A stretch of 16,194 bases of DNA from Ruminococcaceae bacterium UBA6855 (GCA_002451755.1 DKDF01000062.1:1-16194); one strand, 5' to 3'. Shown: positions 1 to 8,525, counted from the first letter of the stretch. Numbers and translations are program-made. The notes: a model not told the origin generated them from the sequence alone.

Positions 1-1574
1 ATACCGTAAAGGTCACCCTGGGCCCCAAGGGCCGCAACGTGGTGCTGGATAAGAAGTTCGGCACGCCCCTCATCACCAACGACGGTGTCACCATCGCCAA
101 GGATGTTGAGCTCGAAGATCCCTTTGAGAACATGGGCGCTCAGCTGATAAAGGAAGTCGCCACAAAGACAAATGATGTCGCGGGCGACGGCACCACCACC
201 GCTACCCTGCTCGCTCAGGCACTCGTCCGCGAGGGCATGAAGAACGTTGTTGCAGGCGCAAACCCGATGGTCATCAAGAAGGGCATCCAGAAGGCTGTTG
301 ACGCCGCTATCGAGGCTGTCAAGTCCCACTCTCAGCCTGTTAAGGGCACCGAGGACATCGCAAGAATAGCTACCATTTCCTCCGCTGACGAGGACATCGG
401 CAGAATCATTGCCGACGCTATGGAGAAGGTCACCTCCGACGGCGTTATCACCGTTGAGGAGTCAAAGATTGCGCAGACCGAGGCAGAGGTTGTCGAGGGC
501 ATGCAGTTCGACAGAGGCTACATCTCCCCCTACATGGTAACCGACACCGACAAGATGGAAGCTGTCATTGACGACGCTCTCATTCTTATCACAGATAAGA
601 AGATCGCAAGCATTCAGGATCTTCTTCCCCTGCTCGAGCAGATCATGCACGCAGGCGGAAAGCTTATCATCATCGCCGAGGACATCGAGGGCGAGGCTCT
701 TTCGACCATCCTTGTCAACAAGCTTCGCGGCGTGTTCACCTGCGTGGGCATCAAGGCTCCCGGCTTCGGCGACAGACGCAAGGAGATGCTCCAGGATATC
801 GCTATCCTCACCGGCGGCAAGGTCATCACCTCCGAACTCGGTCTTGAGCTCAAGGACACCCAGATTTCCGATCTCGGCCGCGCACGCCAGGTCAAGGTCT
901 CCAAGGAAAACACCATCATTGTTGACGGTGCAGGCGACAAGGACGCTATCAAGTCCAGAGTCAACCAAATCCGCACCCAGATCGAGAACACCGCTTCCGA
1001 CTATGACAGAGAGAAGCTTCAGGAGCGCCTCGCAAAGCTTGCAGGCGGCGTAGCGGTCATCAAGGTCGGCGCAGCTACCGAGACCGAGATGAAGGAGAAG
1101 AAGCTCCGTATCGAGGATGCTCTCGCAGCAACCAAGGCTGCTGTTGAAGAGGGTTCCGTTGCAGGCGGCGGCGTTGCACTGCTCAACGCTATCCCCGCAG
1201 TTAAGGCTCTGCTTGACAGCACCGAGGATTCCGACGAGAAGACCGGCGTGAAGATAGTTCTCAAGGCTCTTGAAGAGCCCGTTCGCCAGATCGCTTCCAA
1301 CGCAGGACTTGAGGGTTCGGTCATCATCAACCACATCGTTGAGTCCGGTAAGATCGGCTACGGCTACAACTTCGCTTCCGACGGATATGTCGACATGTTC
1401 GAGGCAGGCGTTGTTGACCCGACAAAGGTCACCCGCTCCGCTCTGCAGAACGCCGCTTCCGTTGCGGCAATGGTTCTGACCACCGAGAGCCTTGTCACCG
1501 ACAAGCCCGACCCGGCAGCAGATGCGGCAAACGCCGCAGCGATGGCTGCACAGGCCGGCGGCGGAATGTATTAA
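1..1574 (+). CDS. groEL: Chaperonin GroEL (60 kDa), 5' end cut by window edge
   Basis: This is the large subunit of the group I chaperonin, which encapsulates unfolded proteins with GroES and drives folding by ATP hydrolysis in the cytoplasm. The reading frame is already open at base 3 (TVKVTLGPKGRNVVL), so about 25 N-terminal residues and the start lie outside the window; the GTG at 39 is an internal Val codon and not the start. Visible family marks are the nucleotide-binding TLGPKG loop, the DGTTTAT motif with the conserved Asp, the apical GFGDRRKEML segment, and the equatorial EDALAATKAAVEEG...AGGG stretch near the C-terminus. The protein ends in a single short AQAGGGMY tail rather than a long GGM repeat. 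groES would be expected just upstream, outside the window. A strong intrinsic terminator follows 22 bases after the stop. Identity is certain. Confidence 0.98.
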   Translation, partial: TVKVTLGPKGRNVVLDKKFGTPLITNDGVTIAKDVELEDPFENMGAQLIKEVATKTNDVAGDGTTTATLLAQALVREGMKNVVAGANPMVIKKGIQKAVDAAIEAVKSHSQPVKGTEDIARIATISSADEDIGRIIADAMEKVTSDGVITVEESKIAQTEAEVVEGMQFDRGYISPYMVTDTDKMEAVIDDALILITDKKIASIQDLLPLLEQIMHAGGKLIIIAEDIEGEALSTILVNKLRGVFTCVGIKAPGFGDRRKEMLQDIAILTGGKVITSELGLELKDTQISDLGRARQVKVSKENTIIVDGAGDKDAIKSRVNQIRTQIENTASDYDREKLQERLAKLAGGVAVIKVGAATETEMKEKKLRIEDALAATKAAVEEGSVAGGGVALLNAIPAVKALLDSTEDSDEKTGVKIVLKALEEPVRQIASNAGLEGSVIINHIVESGKIGYGYNFASDGYVDMFEAGVVDPTKVTRSALQNAASVAAMVLTTESLVTDKPDPAADAANAAAMAAQAGGGMY

Positions 1575-1596
1575 TCAAAGCTGAATAAATAATTTG

Positions 1597-1629
1597 AGCC
1601 GCTCGGGCAACCGGGCGGCTTGATTTTTT
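1597..1629 (+). terminator. Intrinsic terminator of groEL
   Basis: A 10-bp stem (1597-1606 with 1611-1620, one G-U wobble) closes on a GCAA tetraloop. It is followed after three bases by six T residues at 1624-1629. It sits directly downstream of the groEL stop codon. Confidence 0.9.
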
Positions 1630-1636
1630 ATGCCGA

Positions 1637-1664
1637 TAAAAAATCCGCCCGATTCCGGGCGGAT
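1637..1664 (-). terminator. Intrinsic terminator of the tmk operon
   Basis: A perfect 9-bp inverted repeat (1643-1651 and 1656-1664) with a 4-base loop is followed, reading the minus strand, by a run of T (A-run at 1638-1643 on the plus strand). It lies right after the tmk stop codon and is back-to-back with the groEL terminator, so converging transcripts are each stopped. Confidence 0.88.
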
Positions 1665-1668
1665 CATG

Positions 1669-2292
1669 TTATTTTATAACCGTGTCAATCGCTTTTCTGA
1701 CATCGGCGGCGACGGAATCTATATCGCGCGCGGCGTTGATGACAACGATATTGTCTCTGTCCTTGAGCAGTTCAAATGCGCTGTAATACCGCTCACGGAT
1801 GGCGTTTATCTGTTCCGGGTCGCGCTCGAAAATCTCGAGATACACGCGCCCGTTTTCTATTCTCTCATGGCAGCTCTCCGGGTCGACATCGAAGAAGATG
1901 CAGATATCCGGTTTGAGTATGCCCGGGCAGTTGAGGTTCATATCAATGACCCACTGCCTGTCCTCCCCTACCGCCTGATAGGCAATGGAAGAATAATAAT
2001 ATCTGTCGCACACGACATCGATTCCGGTTTCGAGCGTCTTCTCTATGCCGTTGACGGGGTTCATGTTGTGTGCCACGCGGTCTGCAAGGAAGAGTGCGGC
2101 AAGCTCCGAAGAGGTGCGCTGCCTTGCGCCGCTGAGCACATCTCTTATCATGCCGCCGGTCACCGACTCGGTAGGTTCGGCGGTCGGATACACATTCCTG
2201 CCCTGCGACTTGAGATAAGCGCAAAGCAAAGCCGTCTGAGTGCCCTTGCCGGAGCCGTCAAGTCCCTCGACTACAATGAATTTTCCTCTCAT
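1669..2292 (-). CDS. tmk: Thymidylate kinase (dTMP kinase)
   Basis: Phosphorylates dTMP to dTDP with ATP, an essential step to dTTP. The 207-residue length is normal for the family. Residues 10-18 form the P-loop GLDGSGKGT; residues 96-106 are the DRYYYSSIAYQ signature that binds dTMP. There is no basic residue inside the P-loop, as in E. coli-type enzymes, but the lid region around residues 143-156 reads ERIENGRVYLEIFE and lacks the usual Asp-Arg pair, so it belongs to a divergent subgroup. I chose the ATG at 2292 because its ATGA overlaps the upstream lipoprotein stop codon by 4 bases and the protein then begins at MRGKFIVVEG; a GGAGG lies 13 bases upstream at 2306-2310. A longer in-frame start at 2328 would add 12 unconserved residues. 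It is the last gene of the minus-strand operon. The usual partner holB is not beside it. Confidence 0.95.
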   Translation of the reverse strand: MRGKFIVVEGLDGSGKGTQTALLCAYLKSQGRNVYPTAEPTESVTGGMIRDVLSGARQRTSSELAALFLADRVAHNMNPVNGIEKTLETGIDVVCDRYYYSSIAYQAVGEDRQWVIDMNLNCPGILKPDICIFFDVDPESCHERIENGRVYLEIFERDPEQINAIRERYYSAFELLKDRDNIVVINAARDIDSVAADVRKAIDTVIK

Positions 2293-3401
2293 AATACGCG
2301 GTAGTCCTCCGTGTAAATAAAGGTGCATTTGTCGAGCTGTTTGTCAGACACTTTTATCTTCGACGGGAAGCTCGATTTGACCGCTTTTGCCATGTCAATC
2401 TGCTCGCCGCAGAGGGTAGCTCTTGCGTATTCAAACGCCGCCTCGGTCATTGAAGATGCGGTCAGATCGTCCCATACGATGAACTGGTTCTTCGTGCCGC
2501 CGTTCTCTCTTATCGCAGCTCTGACCTTGCTGAACACCTTGGACTTGTTGTCCCACTTCTTGCCGACTTCGATATCAAAAGCGGCGGTGTAGCCGTCGTA
2601 GACGCTCGGAAAGCTCGTGCCCGCGACGATTATGCCGTTCGGGCAGGCATTCTTTATAAGCTCCGCCTGAGAAGATATATCGGCGCAATAAGCCGCAATC
2701 TTCTTGCCCTCAAAATTCTTGAGCTGGCGGGCAATATCCTCTTTCATAAAGCTCTGCGCACCCTTTATGCCGAGAGCCTGCGAGACATCGTAGCAGTTGA
2801 CAAACTTATATGTCATGCCGAGCTCCTCGCACTTTTTCTCAGCCGCTTCGCGCGACTCCTTGATGCTCGGGGTGCTCTGCTGAACGCCGGTGGCGTAATA
2901 GACAAAGACCTGCGCACCGCGTCCGTGCGCCTCTTCGACCATCATCGCCGCGTCCTTGGCGGTATCTATCGCAAGAATAGCATCGGCGGACTTCGCAAGA
3001 GTCTGGATATTCTCCTCTGGAGCCGTGCAGACGATGAGCTTCTCGGGGTTCTTCGCCTTTGCCGCTCTGACTGCCGCTACGGCTCCGAGATTCGCTCTCG
3101 CGATAACTATCGCGCCGTAGCTCGTATCGGAAGCGATATCGTTGACGCGCTTATAGAAATCGAGAATGCCCGAAGTGCCGACGCGCGTGTCGGTATAGAC
3201 AACGTGCTCGACATAGGAATATTCGCTCGCAAGCTGAGCCGCACGCTGATATTCCTCGGGATTCTGCGACAGGGTCGCTGTGACTATGGCGATCTTTTTG
3301 CCGGGCGCTTTGCCGCCGGCTCCGCCCGAACACGCGCACATACCTATGGCGACCGCCAGGATGAGCAGGAATGCCGCTGCGGCTTTGAAAGTCTTTTTCA
3401 T
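2289..3401 (-). CDS. DUF3798-type lipoprotein, putative solute-binding protein
   Basis: The 370-residue product starts with a lysine-rich hydrophobic signal peptide and a lipobox-like MCAC ending at Cys24 (Cys22 is an alternative), followed by a Gly/Ala/Ser linker, so it is predicted to be lipid-anchored outside the membrane. From about residue 33 the KIAIVTATLSQNPEEY start, the repeated alternation of beta strands and helices, and the IKGAQSFMKEDI segment match my memory of the DUF3798 family (PF12683), which resembles type I periplasmic binding proteins. Ligand unknown. The ATG at 3401 is chosen over the far upstream in-frame codon because it has an AAGGTG at 3408-3413 and begins the signal peptide. 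It starts 10 bases after the upstream gene's stop and overlaps tmk by 4 bases. No ABC permease or ATPase is adjacent, which leaves its transport partner unexplained. Confidence 0.82.
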   Translation of the reverse strand: MKKTFKAAAAFLLILAVAIGMCACSGGAGGKAPGKKIAIVTATLSQNPEEYQRAAQLASEYSYVEHVVYTDTRVGTSGILDFYKRVNDIASDTSYGAIVIARANLGAVAAVRAAKAKNPEKLIVCTAPEENIQTLAKSADAILAIDTAKDAAMMVEEAHGRGAQVFVYYATGVQQSTPSIKESREAAEKKCEELGMTYKFVNCYDVSQALGIKGAQSFMKEDIARQLKNFEGKKIAAYCADISSQAELIKNACPNGIIVAGTSFPSVYDGYTAAFDIEVGKKWDNKSKVFSKVRAAIRENGGTKNQFIVWDDLTASSMTEAAFEYARATLCGEQIDMAKAVKSSFPSKIKVSDKQLDKCTFIYTEDYRVL

Positions 3402-3411
3402 ATGATACACC

Positions 3412-4611
3412 TTATTTTTCCATGAACGCTTCGGCGATGCGCGCGGTGCTGTGCCCGTCGCAGGCGTCCATAAAATAGTTTCTGAAATTTTCAATTTCCG
3501 CGCTGTAGAAGCCGGTCTGCGCCTGCCTGACGGCGGAAACAATGCCCTCGGTATCCCGGACTATAGGGCCGGGAACGAAGTCCTCATATTTGTTATAAAA
3601 GCTGCGGTCACGGTCATATTCTTCGAGATCGTAGGCAAAGAATATCATCGGACGGCTGAGCAGCGAATATTCAAAAATCACGGACGAATAGTCGCTTATC
3701 AGCATATCAGCCGCGCACATTGCGAGGTCGATTCGCACATCCTTTGAAATATCGAACACGAAATTCTCATATTTTTCGCGCTCCTCGGCGCTGAGCGAAA
3801 AGCGTTTCGCCGTCTGCGGATGGAGCTTATACAACAGGACGAAATCGTCGGACAGCTCCGCGTTCATGCGCTCGATATCAAGTTTGAGATCCATATAGGA
3901 CTTGAGGATCGAGTTGCCGCGGAAGGTCGGGGCATAGAGGATTATCTTCCTGCCCCCTATCTGCGGGAATTTTTTGAGCATTTCCGCGCGGGCGGACGAG
4001 ACGAAATCGGAATTGAAATAAATGTCCGTCCTCGGCACGCCAAGCGGTCTGATTATGCTCTCCGGGCAGTTGAACGCCTCGGCATAATACGGAATAATAT
4101 TGCGCGCCGACACGGTAACTGCGGTATAGGTGTTGTGGATCGGGTAGCGTTCGAGGCTTTTTCTGTCCGCGCCCCACTTGAGGTCGGCGGTCGAATAGCC
4201 CCATTTTTTGAACGCGCCGCATGCGTGCCAAAGCTGAATGACCTCGGTGCCCTTTCGCGGATGATTCGCGAACAGCGGGAAGAACGCATCCTCGACAAAA
4301 ACGAGTTTGCTCGTCGCATACTCGCGCTGGAAGCGGATATTCTGCCTGAACTCCGCCGCCCTTGCGCTTATGCTGCCCGCTCCCGCGGGAATGAGCATCT
4401 CGGTGCAGTGCATTCCGCGCGCCTCAAGCTCGCGCTTCATGCAGGACAGGTTGTCCGGAAGCGTTTTGCTGTTCGATGCGAGGAGCACCTTCTTTTCGTC
4501 TATCGGCTTTTTCGCCGCGTGCCTGTAAACCGCAGGCCAAATGCGGTAATAGAGCAGGTGGCGGCGCATATCGCCGAGTTTTTTTATCAGTCTTATAAAC
4601 AGTGACTTCAT
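3412..4611 (-). CDS. CDP-glycerol glycerophosphotransferase family protein (TagB/TagF-like)
   Basis: Members transfer glycerol-phosphate from CDP-glycerol to build or prime teichoic-acid-like wall polymers at the inner face of the membrane. The 399-residue protein shows the family marks in order: a basic, membrane-associating N-terminus (residues 1-35), QLWHACGAFKKWGYS at 126-140, LGVPRTDIYF near 190-199, LYAPTFRG near 225-232, LHPQ at 263-266 and SDYSSVIFEYSLLSRP at 306-321. These are the conserved His and acidic/serine patches of the GT-B-like fold. It is short, close to the priming TagB class and lacking the N-terminal extension of polymerase TagF, but that assignment is an inference. The ATG at 4611 has an AAGGAA at 4623-4628 that overlaps the stop of the upstream GH2 gene. 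No other teichoic acid gene is in the window. Confidence 0.88.
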   Translation of the reverse strand: MKSLFIRLIKKLGDMRRHLLYYRIWPAVYRHAAKKPIDEKKVLLASNSKTLPDNLSCMKRELEARGMHCTEMLIPAGAGSISARAAEFRQNIRFQREYATSKLVFVEDAFFPLFANHPRKGTEVIQLWHACGAFKKWGYSTADLKWGADRKSLERYPIHNTYTAVTVSARNIIPYYAEAFNCPESIIRPLGVPRTDIYFNSDFVSSARAEMLKKFPQIGGRKIILYAPTFRGNSILKSYMDLKLDIERMNAELSDDFVLLYKLHPQTAKRFSLSAEEREKYENFVFDISKDVRIDLAMCAADMLISDYSSVIFEYSLLSRPMIFFAYDLEEYDRDRSFYNKYEDFVPGPIVRDTEGIVSAVRQAQTGFYSAEIENFRNYFMDACDGHSTARIAEAFMEK

Positions 4612-4626
4612 CTGTCGCTTTCTTCC

Positions 4627-6378
4627 TTAAAAATGCAGCTTGGAGTTGACTTCCTGCACGGTCTTTTCGTCGAGCTTCAACACCTTGCGGTCATATGTAT
4701 ACATTCCGTTGACTTCGAACTCGACGTCGCTGACCTGAGTATAGACAGTGGCGCAAAGTCCTTTCTTTATCAGCGGGATGACCTGCTTCTCATGCAGCTT
4801 CTTATAAGCCGCGGAGAGCTTCTCCTTCGACCTGAACATGATATAGCCGAAGCTCTTCTGCTTGTTCCAGACGTGACCGTCGAGAATCATGCTGTATCCG
4901 CCGTATTCGCTTATGACGAACGGTCTGCCGTCAAGCCTCGGCATATGGATGGGCAGGATATATTTGTGCATACTCTTGAGGTCGCAGCCCTTCTGATCGT
5001 ACCAGCCGCTCGCGTGGTCAACGATTCTCGAGGGATCGTATGCCTTGACGGCATCGCCGATCTCCTTCGCGTCGAACTGACCCCAGCCCTCGTTGAAGGG
5101 CACCCAGCAGCCGATGCAGGTGCAGTTATAGAGATTGTCTATCATCTCGAACAGCTCGCGGCGGTAATCATCGCGCCACTCTTTTTCGCCGCGGCTGAAC
5201 CAGTTATATTTATTATCTTTGACGCCGATGCCGATATTCGGCAGAACGCCCGCGAGGATATTTCCGATATACTCGCCGCCGCTGACCATATCCTGCCAGA
5301 CTATCATGCCGAGTCTGTCACAGTGATAGTACCAGCGCAGGGGCTCGACTTTGATATGCTTTCTGAGCATATTGAATCCGAGACGCTTCATCTCGGCGAT
5401 ATCGAATATCATCGCTTCGTCGTTGGGCGGAGTCAGACCGCCGTCGCTCCAATAGCCCTGATCGAGCAGACCGCGCTGGAAATAGGACTCGTTGTTGAGC
5501 ATAAGGCGCGGCAGACCCTGCTTATCCTTGCCGACGCTGAACTTTCTCATGCCGAAATAGCTCTTGACTGTATCGACAGCTTCGCCGTTCTTCTTCACGG
5601 TGAGCACAAGGTCATAGAGAGTCGGACTCTCGGGGCTCCAGAGCTTCGCGTCGGGCACGGGAAGCTGCGCGTTGAGCTTCATCTCGCCGGAATATACCTG
5701 CTCGCCGCCGAGCGAAATCTCAGCCTCTATCGTGCAGCCGTCAAGCCCCTCGCCGGTGCAGGAGACGATTATCTCGCCCGCATCGATATCGGGGGTCAGG
5801 CGCACGCAGGTGATATGACTCTGAGCCACGGGCTCAAGCCACACCGTCTGCCAGATTCCGGAGGTTCCGGTATACCAGAAGCCGACGGATTTGAGAACCT
5901 GCTTGCCGCGGTTCTGCCAGCCCTTGTCGGTCGGGTCATAGACCTTGACAACAAGCTCATTTTCGCCGTCGACAAGCTCATCTGTTATATCAAAAGAGAA
6001 CGGGCAATAGCCGCCGGTATGTGCGCCGACGGAGACGCCGTTGACAAACACCTCGCACTGCCAATCGACAGCGCCGAAATGCAGAATGCAGCGCTTATCA
6101 TCAAAGCGGCTGTCGAGAGTGAACCTCTTTCTGTACCAAAGGCGCTCGTCGGGCTGAAGCGCGTGCTGAACGCCGGAGAGCTGGCTCTCGATGGCGAAAG
6201 GCAGGATTATCTTGCCGCTGAAATCTTTCGGGCAGGAGTCGCCCGCCGGGGTTATCTCATAATCGCACTCGCCGTTGAGGCACATCCAATCCTCGCGCAC
6301 AAGCTGCGGGCGGGGATACTCCGAAAGAGGACAGTTTTTGTCCACATCGTCAAAGAATCGGGTTTTCAGATCGTTCAC
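4627..6378 (-). CDS. Glycoside hydrolase family 2 protein (beta-galactosidase/beta-glucuronidase-like)
   Basis: A 583-residue enzyme with the standard GH2 order: a jelly-roll sugar-binding domain (about 25-185, with LWYRKRF and the GGYCPFSFD block), an immunoglobulin-like middle domain (about 186-285), and a TIM barrel. The predicted acid/base is Glu430 in FNEGWGQFD and the nucleophile is Glu491 in ISEYGG, so it should be a retaining exo-beta-glycosidase. No signal peptide is visible, so it probably acts in the cytoplasm on imported sugars. Substrate cannot be read from the sequence. The start is a GTG at 6378: a GGAGG lies 8 bases upstream at 6387-6391, and the codon immediately before the GTG is TAA, so no longer start is possible. 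It is the first gene of the operon and has its own promoter. It is about the length of beta-glucuronidases and much shorter than LacZ. Confidence 0.93.
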   Translation of the reverse strand: MNDLKTRFFDDVDKNCPLSEYPRPQLVREDWMCLNGECDYEITPAGDSCPKDFSGKIILPFAIESQLSGVQHALQPDERLWYRKRFTLDSRFDDKRCILHFGAVDWQCEVFVNGVSVGAHTGGYCPFSFDITDELVDGENELVVKVYDPTDKGWQNRGKQVLKSVGFWYTGTSGIWQTVWLEPVAQSHITCVRLTPDIDAGEIIVSCTGEGLDGCTIEAEISLGGEQVYSGEMKLNAQLPVPDAKLWSPESPTLYDLVLTVKKNGEAVDTVKSYFGMRKFSVGKDKQGLPRLMLNNESYFQRGLLDQGYWSDGGLTPPNDEAMIFDIAEMKRLGFNMLRKHIKVEPLRWYYHCDRLGMIVWQDMVSGGEYIGNILAGVLPNIGIGVKDNKYNWFSRGEKEWRDDYRRELFEMIDNLYNCTCIGCWVPFNEGWGQFDAKEIGDAVKAYDPSRIVDHASGWYDQKGCDLKSMHKYILPIHMPRLDGRPFVISEYGGYSMILDGHVWNKQKSFGYIMFRSKEKLSAAYKKLHEKQVIPLIKKGLCATVYTQVSDVEFEVNGMYTYDRKVLKLDEKTVQEVNSKLHF

Positions 6379-6386
6379 TTACTTAA

Positions 6387-6391
6387 CCTCC
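6387..6391 (-). promoter_or_regulatory. Ribosome binding site that fixes the GTG start of the GH2 gene
   Basis: A GGAGG on the minus strand lies 8 bases before the GTG at 6378, and a stop codon directly abuts that GTG upstream in frame. Together they decide the start. Confidence 0.85.
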
Positions 6392-6417
6392 GCAATTTAA
6401 TTAAAAAGTCACATAGT

Positions 6418-6446
6418 ATTATACATTAATTTATGCGTTTTGTCTA
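6418..6446 (-). promoter_or_regulatory. Sigma-A type promoter of the GH2-tmk operon
   Basis: On the minus strand TAGACA (6441-6446) is followed by exactly 17 bases and then a perfect TATAAT (6418-6423). It sits in an AT-rich 73-base gap between the cysS stop codon and the GH2 start. I see no terminator for cysS in this gap, so some read-through from cysE-cysS is also possible. Confidence 0.8.
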
Positions 6447-6451
6447 TATAT

Positions 6452-7849
6452 TTATTCTCTGTGCCACTTCACGCCCTGGGCGGTATCCTCGAGGACGATG
6501 CCCATTTCCTTGAGCTGATCTCTGATCCTGTCTGCCTCTGCCCAGTTTTTCTCCTTGCGGGCGTTCGTGCGCGCCTCGATAAGGGCTTCGACATCGCTGT
6601 CGAGAGTCTCGGTCTTGCGGTTATATACGAGTCCGAGCACACCGGTCAGCTCGTCGAACATAGCTATCGCGCCCTCGACAAGCGCCTTCGAGGGGGTCTT
6701 GCCGACAACATTTGTATTGATATCGCGGACGAGTTCGAATATAGAAGCGATGGCGTCGGCTGTGTTGAGATCGTCGTCCATGGCGGCGATGAACTGCTCT
6801 CTGTATTTATCAAAGCCGTCGATAATCGCCTTGTCGCCGTCATGCTCTGCGTCGGCAGCGTTCTTGAGCTCGAAATCGAGCGAATCGCGGCAGGTATAGA
6901 GCCTGTTGAGCGCGGAAATGCACTGCTCGATGATATCGGTGCTGTAGTTTATCGGGCTTCTGTACTGGGCGGAGATGAGCAGATAGCGGATCGGCTCATA
7001 GCCGTATTTTTCGGCGACATCGCGCACGGTGAAGAAATTGCCGAGGGACTTCGACATCTTCACATTGTCAACGTTGATATAGCCGTTGTGCATCCAATAA
7101 TGGGCGAACGGCTTGCCTGTAAAGCACTCGCTCTGAGCTATCTCATTCTCATGGTGCGGGAAGATGAGATCCTGACCGCCACAGTGAATGTCAATAGTGT
7201 CGCCGAGATAGCGCCAGTTCATCGCGGAGCACTCGATATGCCAGCCGGGTCTGCCCTTGCCCCACGGAGAATCCCATGCGGGCTCGCCGGGTTTCGCGGC
7301 TTTCCAGACGGCGAAGTCCATCGGCTCGCGCTTTACTTCGCCGACCATTATACGAGCGCCCGCCTCAAGATCCTCGAGCGGCTGATGTGAGAGCTTGCCG
7401 TAATCCTTGAACTTCTCGGTGCTGAAATAAACGTCGCCCTGCGCCTCATAGGCGTAGCCCTTTTTGATAAGGGTCGAGATTATCTGGATGATGGCGTCGA
7501 TATTCTCGGTAGCTTTCGGATTTATCGTTGCGTGGCGGACATTGAGTCCGTCCGCGTCAGTCCAAAACTCTTTTATATAGCGCTCGGAAATCTCGGAGAA
7601 ATCAACATGCTCCTCGTTTGCGCGTCTGATTATTTTATCGTCGATATCCGTGAAATTCTGGACAAACTTCACATTGTAGCCGCGATATTCGAGATAGCGG
7701 CGCAGGATATCGAAGATGCACAGCGGGCGAGCGTTGCCGATGTGGATATAGTTATACACGGTCGGGCCGCAGGCGTACATCTTGATCTCGCCCGGGGTTA
7801 TCGGGACGAGCTCTTCTTTTTTTCTTGTGAGAGTGTTATAGACTTTCAT
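6452..7849 (-). CDS. cysS: Cysteinyl-tRNA synthetase
   Basis: Charges tRNA-Cys with cysteine at the expense of ATP in the cytoplasm. The 465-residue length is typical of a complete bacterial enzyme. Class I signatures are IHIGNARP at residues 35-42 (HIGH motif, here HIGN) and KMSKS at 264-268. The zinc site that selects cysteine is intact: Cys27 in ACGPT, Cys207 in HIECSAM, and His232 and Glu236 in the PHHENE segment. The C-terminal helical region with the ARTNARKEKNWAEADRIRD block is also typical. The ATG at 7849 has a ribosome binding site (AAAGGAAG, 7856-7863) that overlaps the end of cysE; the gap between the two genes is 13 bases, so they form an operon. Both should be governed by the upstream cysteine T-box. 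Confidence 0.98.
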   Translation of the reverse strand: MKVYNTLTRKKEELVPITPGEIKMYACGPTVYNYIHIGNARPLCIFDILRRYLEYRGYNVKFVQNFTDIDDKIIRRANEEHVDFSEISERYIKEFWTDADGLNVRHATINPKATENIDAIIQIISTLIKKGYAYEAQGDVYFSTEKFKDYGKLSHQPLEDLEAGARIMVGEVKREPMDFAVWKAAKPGEPAWDSPWGKGRPGWHIECSAMNWRYLGDTIDIHCGGQDLIFPHHENEIAQSECFTGKPFAHYWMHNGYINVDNVKMSKSLGNFFTVRDVAEKYGYEPIRYLLISAQYRSPINYSTDIIEQCISALNRLYTCRDSLDFELKNAADAEHDGDKAIIDGFDKYREQFIAAMDDDLNTADAIASIFELVRDINTNVVGKTPSKALVEGAIAMFDELTGVLGLVYNRKTETLDSDVEALIEARTNARKEKNWAEADRIRDQLKEMGIVLEDTAQGVKWHRE

Positions 7850-7862
7850 TTATATCTTCCTT

Positions 7863-8510
7863 TCAGTCAATTTCCTGTGTGTTTTCCTGCTCCTCAAGCT
7901 GTTTTCTCAGCTGGGAGACCTGATGCTCGAGCCTGCAGAGCTCCTGCGCGACCGGGTCGGGTATATGCACCTGGTCGAGGTCGTCTACCCTGACTCCGTT
8001 GCGGCGAACGATATGAGCCGGCACGCCGACAGCGGTACAGTCGGGCGGAATCTCATCGAGAACCACCGCGCCCGCGGCGATATTCGAATTGTCGCCGACT
8101 TTGAACGGTCCGAGCACCTTTGCGCCCGCGCCGATCATGACATTGTTGCCGATGGTCGGATGGCGTTTGCCGGTATCCTTGCCGGTGCCGCCGAGGGTCA
8201 CGCCCTGATATATCATAACATCGTCGCCGATAACGGTGGTCTCGCCGATAACAACTCCGGTGCCGTGGTCGATGAAAAAGCGCCTGCCGATGGTCGCCGC
8301 CGGGTGTATCTCTATCCCCGTTTTACGCGCAGCCCTCTGCGATATCCAGCGGGCGAGGAAAAACATCCTGTGGCGATAGCACCAATTGGCTCTGCGGTGC
8401 ATTCTTATAGCTTTAAGACCCGGATAGAGGAAGAAGATTTCGAGCGCGCTTCTCGCGGCGGGGTCGCGCCGTTTGAAGGTGCTTATATCCTCCCTGAGCC
8501 TGTCAAACAT
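7863..8510 (-). CDS. cysE: Serine O-acetyltransferase
   Basis: Acetylates L-serine with acetyl-CoA to O-acetylserine, the precursor of cysteine. The 215-residue product is the short Gram-positive type: a helical N-terminus (1-65), then a left-handed beta helix of hexapeptide turns (about 66-170). Catalytic residues are visible as Asp81-His82 in DHGTG and His117 in KRHPTIG, with the GGTGKDTGK loop between. The last 25 residues (QVSQLRKQLEEQEN) look like a short coiled coil, and the tail ends in a charged ENTQEID rather than the usual cysteine-synthase-binding Ile. I start it at the ATG at 8510, not the in-frame TTG at 8519, because the AAGGAG touches that TTG but lies 9 bases from the ATG. cysS follows 13 bases after the stop. 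Confidence 0.96.
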   Translation of the reverse strand: MFDRLREDISTFKRRDPAARSALEIFFLYPGLKAIRMHRRANWCYRHRMFFLARWISQRAARKTGIEIHPAATIGRRFFIDHGTGVVIGETTVIGDDVMIYQGVTLGGTGKDTGKRHPTIGNNVMIGAGAKVLGPFKVGDNSNIAAGAVVLDEIPPDCTAVGVPAHIVRRNGVRVDDLDQVHIPDPVAQELCRLEHQVSQLRKQLEEQENTQEID

Positions 8511-8519
8511 AAATATCAA

Positions 8520-8525
8520 CTCCTT
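8520..8525 (-). promoter_or_regulatory. Ribosome binding site that decides the cysE start
   Basis: AAGGAG on the minus strand lies 9 bases upstream of the ATG at 8510 and directly against the alternative TTG at 8519, which rules the TTG out. Confidence 0.85.

Noticed and set aside
4633..6429. A 598-codon open frame on the plus strand across the GH2 gene
   Set aside because: It lies exactly antisense to a gene with intact GH2 domains and catalytic residues, shows no family motif, and similar long antisense frames occur over groEL, cysS and the phosphate transporter gene, so it reflects codon bias.
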